Both the position numbers and the translations under genes were made by a program. A DNA stretch of 64,000 nt, taken from positions 1-64,000 of the IMG/VR virus record IMGVR_UViG_3300034159_000051; one strand, given 5' to 3'. The DNA comes from a virus. Shown one piece after another: positions 33,587 through 41,724 of the stretch (position 1 is the stretch's first letter; each line of letters starts with the position of its first letter). The notes beneath the pieces were generated by a model that worked only from the letters and a program-made list of their open reading frames with translations, did no database searches and was not told the origin of the DNA.

Positions 33587-34477
33587 ATGACAGGATTCTC
33601 CCCGATCTCCACGTCTCCTGTTGGAGACCCATTCCTTTCCACATTCACACCAAACGCTTCGTCGGAAAAAACCAGCGGTCCGGATTACCCATTTCCGGGC
33701 GGGCCTGGATCAAACGGGGTTGGGTTGGCCGCGATCGGCGTTGCTCCGACCGGCGACATCTCGCTTTTCGCCTTTTGGGATACGGTTTGCTCCCAATACG
33801 CCAACGCTCCGATTATGATGGGGATTTTGCAGCGCTTCCGCGAAGCGGTGGACCCTACAGAGCGGTTCGATGTGTGGTTTGACGATGTCTGGAACATCCA
33901 GACGGCGAAAGATGTCGGACTCGACATATGGGGCCGCATAGTCGGCGTCAACCGCTGCCTAAAGGTGGCGATCCCTTCATATTTCGGCTTTGCCGAGGCG
34001 CTTCCTTCGTCTCTGACCTGGAACACGGGGGAATCCCCATCGAACACGGGGGAATCCCTCTTTCAGTATGGCGGCTCCTTCTACGCAGGCGGGAATCTGA
34101 CTGAGAATTATCGCCTGGAGACGGAAAGCTACAGGCGCTTGATCTTGGCCAAAGCCGCGCAGAACATCACGAACTGCTCGATCCCGCATATCAATCAAAT
34201 CCTGCTGCGCCTGTTCCCAAACCGCGGGAACGCCTACGTTACGGACGGGTATAAAAGCGATCGATATTTTGGCTTCGCCGAATCGCGAAACGCCCTGACG
34301 TTCGGAGAAGGCGTCTTTTATAATGGGCAAAGCGTCCCGACCATGATCATGAGTTATGTTTTTGAGTTTCCTCTGACATCTGTCGAATTGGCTATCGTTA
34401 CGCAGTCCGGCGTGCTCCCGAGGCCGACCGGCGTCCATGCATCCGTCATCGTTAACGGCGTCACGGTCCTGCCCTGA
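33587..34477 (+). CDS. DUF2612-type tail protein (gpI-like)
   Basis: 296 residues. The DUF2612 pattern is visible: FDVWFDDVWNIQTAKDVGLD (core WNIQTAKDVGLDIWGRIVGV), YFGFAE, YRRLILAKAAQNITNCSIPHIN (core YRRLILAKAAQNIT), and IVTQSGVLPRPTGV. These proteins link baseplate wedges to fibres and follow gpJ. A small tandem duplication of NTGES (34021-34065) sits in a surface loop. A terminator follows, separating baseplate and fibre genes. Confidence 0.8.
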   Translation: MTGFSPISTSPVGDPFLSTFTPNASSEKTSGPDYPFPGGPGSNGVGLAAIGVAPTGDISLFAFWDTVCSQYANAPIMMGILQRFREAVDPTERFDVWFDDVWNIQTAKDVGLDIWGRIVGVNRCLKVAIPSYFGFAEALPSSLTWNTGESPSNTGESLFQYGGSFYAGGNLTENYRLETESYRRLILAKAAQNITNCSIPHINQILLRLFPNRGNAYVTDGYKSDRYFGFAESRNALTFGEGVFYNGQSVPTMIMSYVFEFPLTSVELAIVTQSGVLPRPTGVHASVIVNGVTVLP

Positions 34478-34507
34478 CGCGCAGCCGAAATCGCCTTCAC
34501 CAAAACA

Positions 34508-34530
34508 CCGCCGCTTCGGCGGTTTTTTTT
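34508..34530 (+). terminator. Rho-independent terminator
   Basis: Stem CCGCCG/CGGCGG with a CTT loop and eight Ts. Confidence 0.9.
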
Positions 34531-34551
34531 ACGCCCAAAGGTGGACATCCT

Positions 34552-35778
34552 ATGAAGCTTTCTGCCGTTCCCTACAAAATCCCCGTGGTTTGGGCGCAAA
34601 ATGCGGGAGTTGGTTATATCACCAATCCTATTCCGCAAACATCGCAAATCGGCGTTGTCGCGGGTCGGGCTTCCTGGCCGGATGGTTTCGTGCCCGCCAG
34701 CTTTGTTCCGACTGGATCAGGCGGGACGCCTCCCTGGGGGCAGGATTTCAACGGCGTCCTCAACATCGTTACAGCGTGGTCGCGATGGTATAATGCGGGC
34801 GGAACAGTTCTTTATGACCTTTCCTTTTCGAACACTATCGGCGGGTATCCGCGCGGCGCGATCTTGGGGTCCGCAGTAGCTGGTCAGCTTTGGCTCAACA
34901 CGATCGACGATAATACAACAAATCCCGACGCAGTTGGCGCGGTCGGCTGGATCGCCATCATCACCCAGGCCGCCGTCAAGCCGTCAGCCGTCATTGATTT
35001 TTACGTGAACGGCGCCATCGGAAACGACGCCAACGACGGATTGGCGAACACAGTAGGCCATGCCTTTGCGACCCTTCAGGGAGCCGTCAATTCGATCACA
35101 TCGAAATACATCGCGCTATATCAGGCTGTGCTCCATGTGTCCGACGGAACCTATGCTGGCGTCAGCATCGGGCCGTCCGCGGTCGCAAATTGGTCTCTCG
35201 TGGGAAACACGGCGATACCCTCCAGCTGCCTCATCTCCGCGACCAATACCTCCAATAATAAAGGCAGAGCCGTCTATGTAAGCGGGGGGTCCGCCAGCGT
35301 CGCGCTCGATGGATTCATATACCAATCTTATTTTGAGAACGTCGTGTCCAACGGGGCTCTTGTCACGTTTTCCGGTTCGTGCGGGTTCAACGCGCCGACA
35401 AGCGCCTTTATTGGTCTTGGCGCTTATTACGGTGGACGCATCGTTCTTTGCGGATCGCACACCTATACCGGCGCATTCTCAAGCTTCATCTTCGCGTCAA
35501 ATAGCGCTTTGATTTTGGTTGGAGACTCCGACGGCATTACAAATCGACCTCTAACATTGACGGCTTCCGGAACGCCGTCATTCTCCGGCGCTTTTGCGGG
35601 TTGCACAGCAGGCGGCTCATTGAGGTTCTATCCAGGTCTTGTGACTTTCGCCGGGTCAGCGACCGGGCCACGCTATGCAGCCACGCTAAATGGGACGATC
35701 GACACCAATGGCGCCGGCGCGAGCTTCCTGCCGGGAACTCTGGGCGGAGGGACTTCGACAGGCGGGCAATATTACTAA
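34552..35778 (+). CDS. Tail fibre / tailspike 1
   Basis: 408 residues. The first ~145 residues look like a virion attachment domain (IPVVWAQNAGVGYITNPIP, PPWGQDFNGVLNIVTAWSRW). From VIDFYVNGAIGNDANDGLANTVGHAFATL the pattern is that of DUF1565/pectate-lyase-type beta-helices (core GNDANDGLANTVGHAFATLQ). The C terminus is Gly/Thr-rich. Likely a receptor-binding protein or depolymerase; no catalytic motif fixed. Confidence 0.7.
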   Translation: MKLSAVPYKIPVVWAQNAGVGYITNPIPQTSQIGVVAGRASWPDGFVPASFVPTGSGGTPPWGQDFNGVLNIVTAWSRWYNAGGTVLYDLSFSNTIGGYPRGAILGSAVAGQLWLNTIDDNTTNPDAVGAVGWIAIITQAAVKPSAVIDFYVNGAIGNDANDGLANTVGHAFATLQGAVNSITSKYIALYQAVLHVSDGTYAGVSIGPSAVANWSLVGNTAIPSSCLISATNTSNNKGRAVYVSGGSASVALDGFIYQSYFENVVSNGALVTFSGSCGFNAPTSAFIGLGAYYGGRIVLCGSHTYTGAFSSFIFASNSALILVGDSDGITNRPLTLTASGTPSFSGAFAGCTAGGSLRFYPGLVTFAGSATGPRYAATLNGTIDTNGAGASFLPGTLGGGTSTGGQYY

Positions 35779-35798
35779 TACGGAGTTCTGATTGAATC

Positions 35799-35864
35799 AT
35801 GGGAAACTCCCCGAACTGGTCTTATAAATACGTCCCAACTACAGCCGAGTGGAACTTCTGGTTT
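35799..35864 (+). repeat. Fibre anchor repeat, copy A
   Basis: Encodes MGNSPNWSYKYVPTTAEWNF plus two residues. Most differences from copy B (37841) are silent, and the leader before the ATG is also similar (CGGAGT-TCTGATTGA against CGGAGT-CTAATTGA). Confidence 0.85.
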
Positions 35865-37817
35865 GGCGCAAAGCAGGATGATTTGTCGTTATCTGCGGCG
35901 TCCAGGATTGCGCTTGTCGCAGGCGCCGGACTTCCAAACGGGTTCGCCAAGCTGGATGCTGGCGGGCTCCTGCCACAAGAGGTCTTGCCGGCGAACGCTG
36001 GCAACGTGCTGTTGTCTGGTACGCCATCAGGCGGTCAAATCGCGGAGTGGGTGGATGGAACGCATATCCAGGGGTCGGCGACAACTGGAACTGGCGGCAT
36101 CGTGCGCGCTGCAGCTCCAACGCTTTCGAATCCGATCGTCGGAACCCAGCCTCTTGCAGACAACTCGACCAAAGCGGCGTCAACCGCGTATGTCGAGATG
36201 GCGCTTGCCAGCGTCAAGGCATACGGGGCGAAGGGCGATGGCGTAGACGTGACATCCTCCGTATCCATTGCGAGCGGAGATGCGGCTTTGACTGTGTCTG
36301 GAGCGTCTTTTGCATCAGCGGACGTTGGCAAGGTTATTGCCGTGCCGGGGGCTGGAACAGCCGGGGCGACGCTATGGAGCACAATTTCCGCCAGGACGTC
36401 ATCAACACAAGTCACCCTTGCGAATGCAGCGTCAACCACGCTTTCCGTCGTATCTAAAACGGTGTCCTATGGGACGGATGACACGGCGGGAATTCAAGCT
36501 GCTGTTAACCACGCCGTTTCTAATTCTCACGGGCTATATGTTCCGGCCGGCATCTACTTTGTATCTAATATAACGCTTCCGCACGACACGAGACAGGATT
36601 CAGGATTAAAGGAGCATCTTGTCCCAGCCATCAATTTCGAATCCGGGGCGGCGTGGCGAAAGACAAATGGCGGGGTTCCGAACTATCTTTTAGCGTCCGG
36701 AAGATGGGCGGACAATACAGGGTATTCGAACTCTCCAATAATTATTCGGAATGGCGTTTTTGACGGGTTCGGAATCGCCTATTCTTGCTATGAAGATATT
36801 TCCTACTGGTCAACATACGAAAAGTGCGTGTTCAAGAACGCCGTTTATCACGGCTATCATGCGCCACAGACGACAATGAATGTGAGCACGCCAACAACAT
36901 CTCGTTCGAACACAATTCTTAATCGATGCATGTTTCATGATAATGGATATAATGGAATATATGTTGATCCTGGTGCAGTAGCAGTTGCGGACTTCTGGTT
37001 CATTGACAATATAGCGTATAACAACAAGCGCGAAAATGTAAATATTCTCCAAAGCGCCGGATGGGTTATTAAGGGGAATCATTGCTACTACACGGTAGCT
37101 CCATCCTCTGGAACAGCAAGCGCCATTGTGCAAGGCGACTATAGTGCTCCGTTTAGTGGGAATATCTGGGAAGGGTATTCAACGACGCATTACGGGTTGC
37201 GTTTGGTTAATTCAGGGACGCACGTCACACTGGAGGGAGACAGCTTCGAGGTTGGGCTTGGGCTTGATTGCACTTTCATAGGATCGGAAGCCACGACGCG
37301 TGTTCTTGGGTGCTCATTTCATGGTTCCTCTACTCTGAACCACGGCACAAACAACGCGACGACAGAGGTTCGCTCTATCGGAAATGTCTTCGAAGCTTCG
37401 GCGCCTTACACCTGGAGCGGCGGAGGCGCTGGCGTGATTAACGCCATCGGCGACACGATCAACGGGAACCGATTCATCATCGAGGGAACTCAGACGTCTG
37501 GATCTGTCACAGGGCGCGCGATACGCGGCATAACCTACCCAGGTGCTTTTCCATATTCGGTCACTAGCGCGACAAAGGATGTTATCCGCTGCACGGCTGC
37601 GCTCGCCGCCGATATCACTATAACATTCCCAGCGTCCCCACTGACAGGGCTTCGCTACCGGGTCATCAGGACCGCGACGGCGACCGGAGCCTACAATATC
37701 CTTTTGAAAAATTCAGGCGGGACAACCGTCGGGACCATGTCAACGGCTGCAAAATTTTTCGACATGGAATTTGACGGGACGGCCTGGATTATCACGGCGG
37801 CAGGCGACGCCGCCTAG
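35799..37817 (+). CDS. Tailspike 2 with duplicated N-terminal anchor
   Basis: 672 residues. The first ~60 residues (MGNSPNWSYKYVPTTAEWNF onward) are an anchor shared with the gene at 37841. AYGAKGDGVDVTSS starts a beta-helix, with DDTAGIQAAVNHAVSNSHGLYVPAG (core TAGIQAAVNHAVSNSHGLYV) typical of pectate-lyase-like spikes. The C-terminal ~110 residues form a separate cap (VIRCTAALAADITITFP). DNA in the helix part (about 36540-37150) is notably AT-rich, suggesting exchange of the host-specific portion. Confidence 0.75.
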   Translation: MGNSPNWSYKYVPTTAEWNFWFGAKQDDLSLSAASRIALVAGAGLPNGFAKLDAGGLLPQEVLPANAGNVLLSGTPSGGQIAEWVDGTHIQGSATTGTGGIVRAAAPTLSNPIVGTQPLADNSTKAASTAYVEMALASVKAYGAKGDGVDVTSSVSIASGDAALTVSGASFASADVGKVIAVPGAGTAGATLWSTISARTSSTQVTLANAASTTLSVVSKTVSYGTDDTAGIQAAVNHAVSNSHGLYVPAGIYFVSNITLPHDTRQDSGLKEHLVPAINFESGAAWRKTNGGVPNYLLASGRWADNTGYSNSPIIIRNGVFDGFGIAYSCYEDISYWSTYEKCVFKNAVYHGYHAPQTTMNVSTPTTSRSNTILNRCMFHDNGYNGIYVDPGAVAVADFWFIDNIAYNNKRENVNILQSAGWVIKGNHCYYTVAPSSGTASAIVQGDYSAPFSGNIWEGYSTTHYGLRLVNSGTHVTLEGDSFEVGLGLDCTFIGSEATTRVLGCSFHGSSTLNHGTNNATTEVRSIGNVFEASAPYTWSGGGAGVINAIGDTINGNRFIIEGTQTSGSVTGRAIRGITYPGAFPYSVTSATKDVIRCTAALAADITITFPASPLTGLRYRVIRTATATGAYNILLKNSGGTTVGTMSTAAKFFDMEFDGTAWIITAAGDAA

Positions 37818-37840
37818 CAGCCACGGAGTCTAATTGAGCT

Positions 37841-37906
37841 ATGGGAAACTCCCCAAACTGGTCCTACAAGTACGTCCCGACCACAGCCGAGTGGAATTTT
37901 TGGTTC
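37841..37906 (+). repeat. Fibre anchor repeat, copy B
   Basis: Second copy of the 22-codon anchor start; see 35799. Confidence 0.85.
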
Positions 37907-38254
37907 TCCCAGAAGCAGGATGATCTTGGGCTGTCGCTGCAAACCCGAATCCTTTTGCAGGCCGGGCTGAATACGGCCAACGGCATTGCGACGCTTGATG
38001 GAAATGGAAAGATTCCATTCGCGCAGCTCCCTATTGTCAAAGGGACTTTTACGCTTGCGGCAAACGAGACGACGACGACGGTCATCGTCACCGGAACCGA
38101 CTTCACAAGCACGGCTTTTTGGAGCCCTATAACGGAAAATGCAGCGGCGCAAATGTCGCTGCTTCGCGGGTCTTGCGCCATGAATTCGTTGAACCTGACG
38201 CACGGAGACAACCCGAACACCGACCAAACATTTTCCTATTTCGTGGTCCTTTAA
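37841..38254 (+). CDS. Short fibre protein with the same anchor as tailspike 2
   Basis: 137 residues. The anchor (residues 1-60) matches tailspike 2 almost exactly, then a ~75-residue small beta domain (VKGTFTLAANETTTTVIVTG, MSLLRGSCAMNSLNLTHGDN) replaces the beta-helix. Such small C-terminal domains occur at the ends of many fibres. It could occupy the same baseplate sites as tailspike 2 or form a joint for the next gene product. Confidence 0.75.
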   Translation: MGNSPNWSYKYVPTTAEWNFWFSQKQDDLGLSLQTRILLQAGLNTANGIATLDGNGKIPFAQLPIVKGTFTLAANETTTTVIVTGTDFTSTAFWSPITENAAAQMSLLRGSCAMNSLNLTHGDNPNTDQTFSYFVVL

Positions 38255-38275
38255 TTTCTCTCCAGGAGAAGACGG

Positions 38276-39799
38276 ATGACTTTTTTGCGTCTTGCGGCGG
38301 CGATCGTCGCGCTTTTTGCGTCGTTCTCGCTTGCCTTCGCGGCGGCATCGAAGGTCTCGACAAACGACGGCACATGGAAGAGCCCCGGCGCGATCCCGAT
38401 CACATGGTACGGGGCGATCGGAGATGACGCTTCGGACAATTGCACGGCGCTTACCGCTGCGGTCGCGTCCGGCGCGAAGGCGCTTTTGATCCCGCCCGGA
38501 ATTTTTAGGACGTCTTGCGCCATAACGCCCGCCGCCGGCCAACAGATTACGGGGACCGCAAAGAGGCAGTCCATCATCAAAATTGGGTTCAGCGGCAATC
38601 TCTTTGTTGTAAGCAACGTCGATGTCGTTCTAAGTAATTTCAGTATAACATCAGCAACCCCAAGGACAAGCGGTTGCTATATCTATGCAACAAACAATGT
38701 AATGGTCAGCGATATAGTTGCGGACAATTATTATTGCTTCGCTGACAACGAAGGGGCGAGTTCAGTCGCTCGGATCAACACTAAATATTCTAATATTCAC
38801 ACCTTTAGTCCGACCACTACGGCGACGTCGGCGGGCGGATGGTGCATCAAGTGGCAGAACTACACCTCGGTCTACGCATCCAATATTCTTTGCAGCGGAT
38901 ATGCAGGCGTCGCACAGCCATCGTATGGGTTGATCATCGCGGACGGCGATACGTTCATTGGAACAGGTCTGCATATTGTTGGGCACGGCTTGAACCTTCG
39001 AATCTCCCCAACGGCAGGAAATTTCGCCGGGGCGGTTCAAATCGCGAATTCGCTGTTTGATAGCGCTTACACGACGGCAAATGTTGCGATCGATCCTCCA
39101 TCTACGGCAAATGTCGTTGGGACTATGTTCGCGAACGTCGAAATTGGAAACTCGACGGGAACGGGCAACCACGGCCTTATTCTGGATGGCTCCGCCGGGA
39201 CGGTCGATGGTTTCGCCTGCTCAAATTGTCGCTTCGAACACAACACCGGCAGCGGCGCTTATCTGATCGGGGCGAATGCGAAGAATATCCACATCAACGG
39301 CGGATGGAGCGCAGGAAACACCCTGGCCGGAATCAGCGTCGGCAGCGTTTCAAACGCGACCATCAGCGGATTGAAAATCGGACCGGCTGGCGGATGGGGC
39401 GGAAACGGCAACGGCGGCATCGACATCTTAGGCGGCACGACGCCAGTGAACCTTGTCATAGCCGGGAATGTCGTGACGGGGAACACAAACTACCAGATTG
39501 GGAATTTCAGCTCGACGACAACCACAAAAATCAGCGGCAACTCGGGATACAACCCTGTCGGCGTAACGGCCGCCGCGACGACCTGCGCCAGTCCCTGCAC
39601 GGTCACAAACGGCCCAAGCCCATCGACCTATTATTTCAGGCAGTCTGCGACGAACACGGCGACAATCACGCAGGGAGGCCAGCAGACGGCCGCGCTCGCA
39701 AACGCCTCGACTTACTATCCTATTGAGCTGGGGCCAAACGAAAGCGTCGTCGTGACGTGGGCGACCACGGCCCCGACTTATACGATCTGCACGCATTAA
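38276..39799 (+). CDS. Beta-helix protein with Sec-type signal peptide
   Basis: 507 residues. Begins with a clear signal peptide (MTFLRLAAAIVALFASFSLA, likely cut near residue 22-24, AFA-AAS). ITWYGAIGDDASDNCTALTA starts a pectate-lyase-like beta-helix; several paired Cys residues suit an exported, oxidised protein. The C-terminal ~75 residues (YYFRQSATNTATIT, NESVVVTWATTAPTY) look like a trimerising or binding cap. AGGAGA precedes the ATG. A Sec signal is not expected on an intracellularly assembled spike. It may be secreted as a free enzyme before lysis, or the signal could be a leftover. Confidence 0.75.
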   Translation: MTFLRLAAAIVALFASFSLAFAAASKVSTNDGTWKSPGAIPITWYGAIGDDASDNCTALTAAVASGAKALLIPPGIFRTSCAITPAAGQQITGTAKRQSIIKIGFSGNLFVVSNVDVVLSNFSITSATPRTSGCYIYATNNVMVSDIVADNYYCFADNEGASSVARINTKYSNIHTFSPTTTATSAGGWCIKWQNYTSVYASNILCSGYAGVAQPSYGLIIADGDTFIGTGLHIVGHGLNLRISPTAGNFAGAVQIANSLFDSAYTTANVAIDPPSTANVVGTMFANVEIGNSTGTGNHGLILDGSAGTVDGFACSNCRFEHNTGSGAYLIGANAKNIHINGGWSAGNTLAGISVGSVSNATISGLKIGPAGGWGGNGNGGIDILGGTTPVNLVIAGNVVTGNTNYQIGNFSSTTTTKISGNSGYNPVGVTAAATTCASPCTVTNGPSPSTYYFRQSATNTATITQGGQQTAALANASTYYPIELGPNESVVVTWATTAPTYTICTH

Positions 39800-39825
39800 G
39801 CCATTGCAATGGCGGAGACTTCGCT

Positions 39826-41070
39826 ATGGAATTGACCCCATCCCAAAAGCTCCTTTGCGAGCGGATCATCAATGTCTTTGAGACCAGCAGCATTCATGGA
39901 GACTACGGGAATATCAGCATCTTTCGAGATGGCCCTGGCCGGATACGGCAGATCACGTTTGGTCGCTCACAGACAACGGAATATGGCAATCTTCGCGAGC
40001 TTGTCTCGATGTATGTGGAGGCGGGCGGCGTCTATTCCGAGCGCTTGCGCCCATTTGTTTCTCTGATCGGACGACAGGCGCTTGTCAATAACGTGGCGTT
40101 CAAAGACCTCTTGAAGCGGGCCGGGCGCGGCGACCCGATCATGGAGACGACGCAGGACGCTTTCTTCGATAAGCGCTATTTCCAGCCCGCGCTCAAGTGG
40201 GCGCAGGATCACGGGTTCTCGCGGGCGCTTTCGGTGCTCGTGATCTATGACAGCTTCATTCACTCGGGCGGGATACTCGACTTGCTCCGCGCCCGGTTTT
40301 CGGAGCGGCCTCCCAGCAAAGGCGGCAGGGAGGAAGTCTGGATCCGCCAGTATGTCGAGGCTCGCAACGATTGGCTGCGCACGCACTCGAATAGAATTCT
40401 CCGCCCAACCGTTTATCGGACGCAATGCTTTTTGCGCGAGATCAAGCGCGAGAATTGGGATTTGGCTCAACTCCCGATCGTCGCTCATGGCGTTTCTGTC
40501 GACGATAAGCCCCTTGCGCAATCGAGTTCCGCTCCCGTTGCGTTCTTGTCCGACTACGCCGATGCATCCCTGTTTTCGAGTATCATCTTCAAAATCAAGG
40601 AGATCGCCATGTTTTGGCAAGCGGTTCTCATCAACCTTATCCCCAACTTAGCCAGTAAGGTCATCAACATGGCGAGCGATGCTTTTGCGACTGAAACAGC
40701 GCCAGCCCCCGCCAAGGCGGAGGCAAAGGTGGAAACACGAGCGGCCACGGCCGGCGTCAACCTCAGCAAGACGACGGTCGCGACGGGTCTAGCCGGGACG
40801 ATCTTTGGAACCGTCATCGCCATAGCGTCGCCTTTTTTGATCGCGCTCGATCCGAGCGCGCAGCATGTCATCAGCGGCGTCTTCACCGGCTTGGCGGGCC
40901 TCGGAGCCGTCATCGCGTCTGTTTGGCAACTGTTCCACCTGAATGCGACCACATCGGACAATACGCTGTCGATGATCAACAGCGCAACGGAGGCGGCGAA
41001 GCAGCTAGCTGATATTGTCAGCAAGCCAGGGGCTCAACCATCGGACCCTACCCACGCGGCGAGCGCATGA
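39826..41070 (+). CDS. Chitosanase-like (GH46) lysin fused to a holin-like domain
   Basis: 414 residues from ATG 39826, with GGAG upstream. Residues 1-250 resemble GH46 chitosanases as used by phages for lysis: LTPSQKLLCERIINVFETSS with E19 as likely acid, YGNISIFRDGPGRIRQITFGR with D35 as likely base, QDAFFDKRYFQPALKWAQ, and the long helix VLVIYDSFIHSGG. Residues ~305-350 and ~355-380 form two membrane segments (VATGLAGTIFGTVIAIASPF, VISGVFTGLAGLGAVIASVW). Endolysin and holin are normally separate. An internal ATG with a strong ribosome site (see 40609) could release the holin alone. Confidence 0.78.
   Translation: MELTPSQKLLCERIINVFETSSIHGDYGNISIFRDGPGRIRQITFGRSQTTEYGNLRELVSMYVEAGGVYSERLRPFVSLIGRQALVNNVAFKDLLKRAGRGDPIMETTQDAFFDKRYFQPALKWAQDHGFSRALSVLVIYDSFIHSGGILDLLRARFSERPPSKGGREEVWIRQYVEARNDWLRTHSNRILRPTVYRTQCFLREIKRENWDLAQLPIVAHGVSVDDKPLAQSSSAPVAFLSDYADASLFSSIIFKIKEIAMFWQAVLINLIPNLASKVINMASDAFATETAPAPAKAEAKVETRAATAGVNLSKTTVATGLAGTIFGTVIAIASPFLIALDPSAQHVISGVFTGLAGLGAVIASVWQLFHLNATTSDNTLSMINSATEAAKQLADIVSKPGAQPSDPTHAASA
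40609..41070 (+). CDS. Holin-like protein from an internal start (inferred)
   Basis: In the same frame as the lysin gene, AAGGAG at 40597-40602 lies 6 nt before ATG 40609. This would make a 153-residue protein starting MFWQAVLINLIPNLASKVIN, containing an Ala/Lys-rich linker and both membrane segments, with no lysin part. This is the size and layout of small two-helix holins. The ribosome site is better than that of the full-length gene. Confidence 0.6.
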   Translation: MFWQAVLINLIPNLASKVINMASDAFATETAPAPAKAEAKVETRAATAGVNLSKTTVATGLAGTIFGTVIAIASPFLIALDPSAQHVISGVFTGLAGLGAVIASVWQLFHLNATTSDNTLSMINSATEAAKQLADIVSKPGAQPSDPTHAASA

Positions 41071-41435
41071 GCAGCCGCGAATATCACGAACTAAAACACG
41101 AGCTTGTCCGTTTAAAACAAGACCTTCACCACCTGAACCAGGAGATAAAACGCATGAAGCTTGACCTCGACAAAATCAGGGCGGCCGCCGCGAAACTCGT
41201 ATTGGACGTCGATAAGCTCCGCGTCGATGTCCCCGCTGCGATTCTGGCGGCGGCGGCAGGCGCAGACGATGCGGCAAATCAGGCCGCTATCGACGGCATC
41301 GCCTTGGCGCTCACAGGCGTCTCGGAATCTCTAACGGCGCTTGACACAAGCATCCATCCGGCGCCAGCCGAGGAGCCAGTTCCTCCTGTCGAAGCTCCTC
41401 CCGCCGAAGCTCCTGCGGAGCCGGCCGCGGCCTAG
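41067..41435 (+). CDS. Coiled-coil protein in the lysis cassette
   Basis: 122 residues, ATGA overlap with the holin domain. Residues 5-55 form a strong heptad pattern (LVRLKQDLHHLNQEIKRMKL); the C terminus is Pro/Ala/Glu repeats (APPAEAPAEP). No signal peptide or membrane helix. Small coiled-coil proteins after holins occur in Rhizobiales phages; role unknown, perhaps a lysis regulator. Confidence 0.7.
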   Translation: MSSREYHELKHELVRLKQDLHHLNQEIKRMKLDLDKIRAAAAKLVLDVDKLRVDVPAAILAAAAGADDAANQAAIDGIALALTGVSESLTALDTSIHPAPAEEPVPPVEAPPAEAPAEPAAA

Positions 41436-41438
41436 AAC

Positions 41439-41624
41439 CTATCGGATTTCCGGGGAAGCTTGGCTTTCCCGGTTGTCTCCGTTATCGAGTATCCGGTTCA
41501 TGCGCCGCCTCGCGGAAAGAAGCGTGACCTTAAGGCCAATGTCATTTGGATTGCTTGTTAGTGCAGACTCAATCGCAGTAACCTTGGCGCAGGCTGCATT
41601 ACGTTCATCCACCAAACCTTCCAT
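41439..41624 (-). CDS. Orphan leftward small gene inside the lysis cassette
   Basis: 61 residues, helical and charged (MEGLVDERNAACAKVTAIES, NDIGLKVTLLSARRRMN), resembling small phage proteins of unknown function. AGGAAAAAATTATAG before the ATG gives a plausible ribosome site. It points against its neighbours and is bracketed by two similar hairpins (41450, 41661). No real rightward gene occupies this space. Confidence 0.5.
   Translation of the reverse strand: MEGLVDERNAACAKVTAIESALTSNPNDIGLKVTLLSARRRMNRILDNGDNRESQASPEIR
41450..41472 (+). repeat. Hairpin repeat, left copy
   Basis: CCGGGGAAGCTTGGCTTTCC (then CGG) can fold on CCGGG/CCCGG with GAAGC/GCTTT partly paired. It is followed by TTGTCTCC. 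Compare 41661. Confidence 0.5.
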
Positions 41625-41660
41625 CTATAATTTTTTCCTAGAGCAGCCTATCTGGGAATG

Positions 41661-41690
41661 CCGGGGAGCTTAGGCTCTTCCGGTTGTTTT
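41661..41690 (+). terminator. Hairpin repeat, right copy, with T run
   Basis: CCGGGGAGCTTAGGCTCTTC (then CGG) followed by TTGTTTT. It closely matches the left copy in sequence and in the TTGT that follows. The T run makes this copy a likely rightward terminator. Confidence 0.55.
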
Positions 41691-41724
41691 GCGTTTCACG
41701 CAACCCAAAACCGAAACGACCCAA

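Noticed and set aside
34021-34065. Tandem duplication encoding NTGES twice in the DUF2612 gene
   Set aside because: Only a short in-frame duplication in a loop, with no sign of a regulatory or phase-variable tract.
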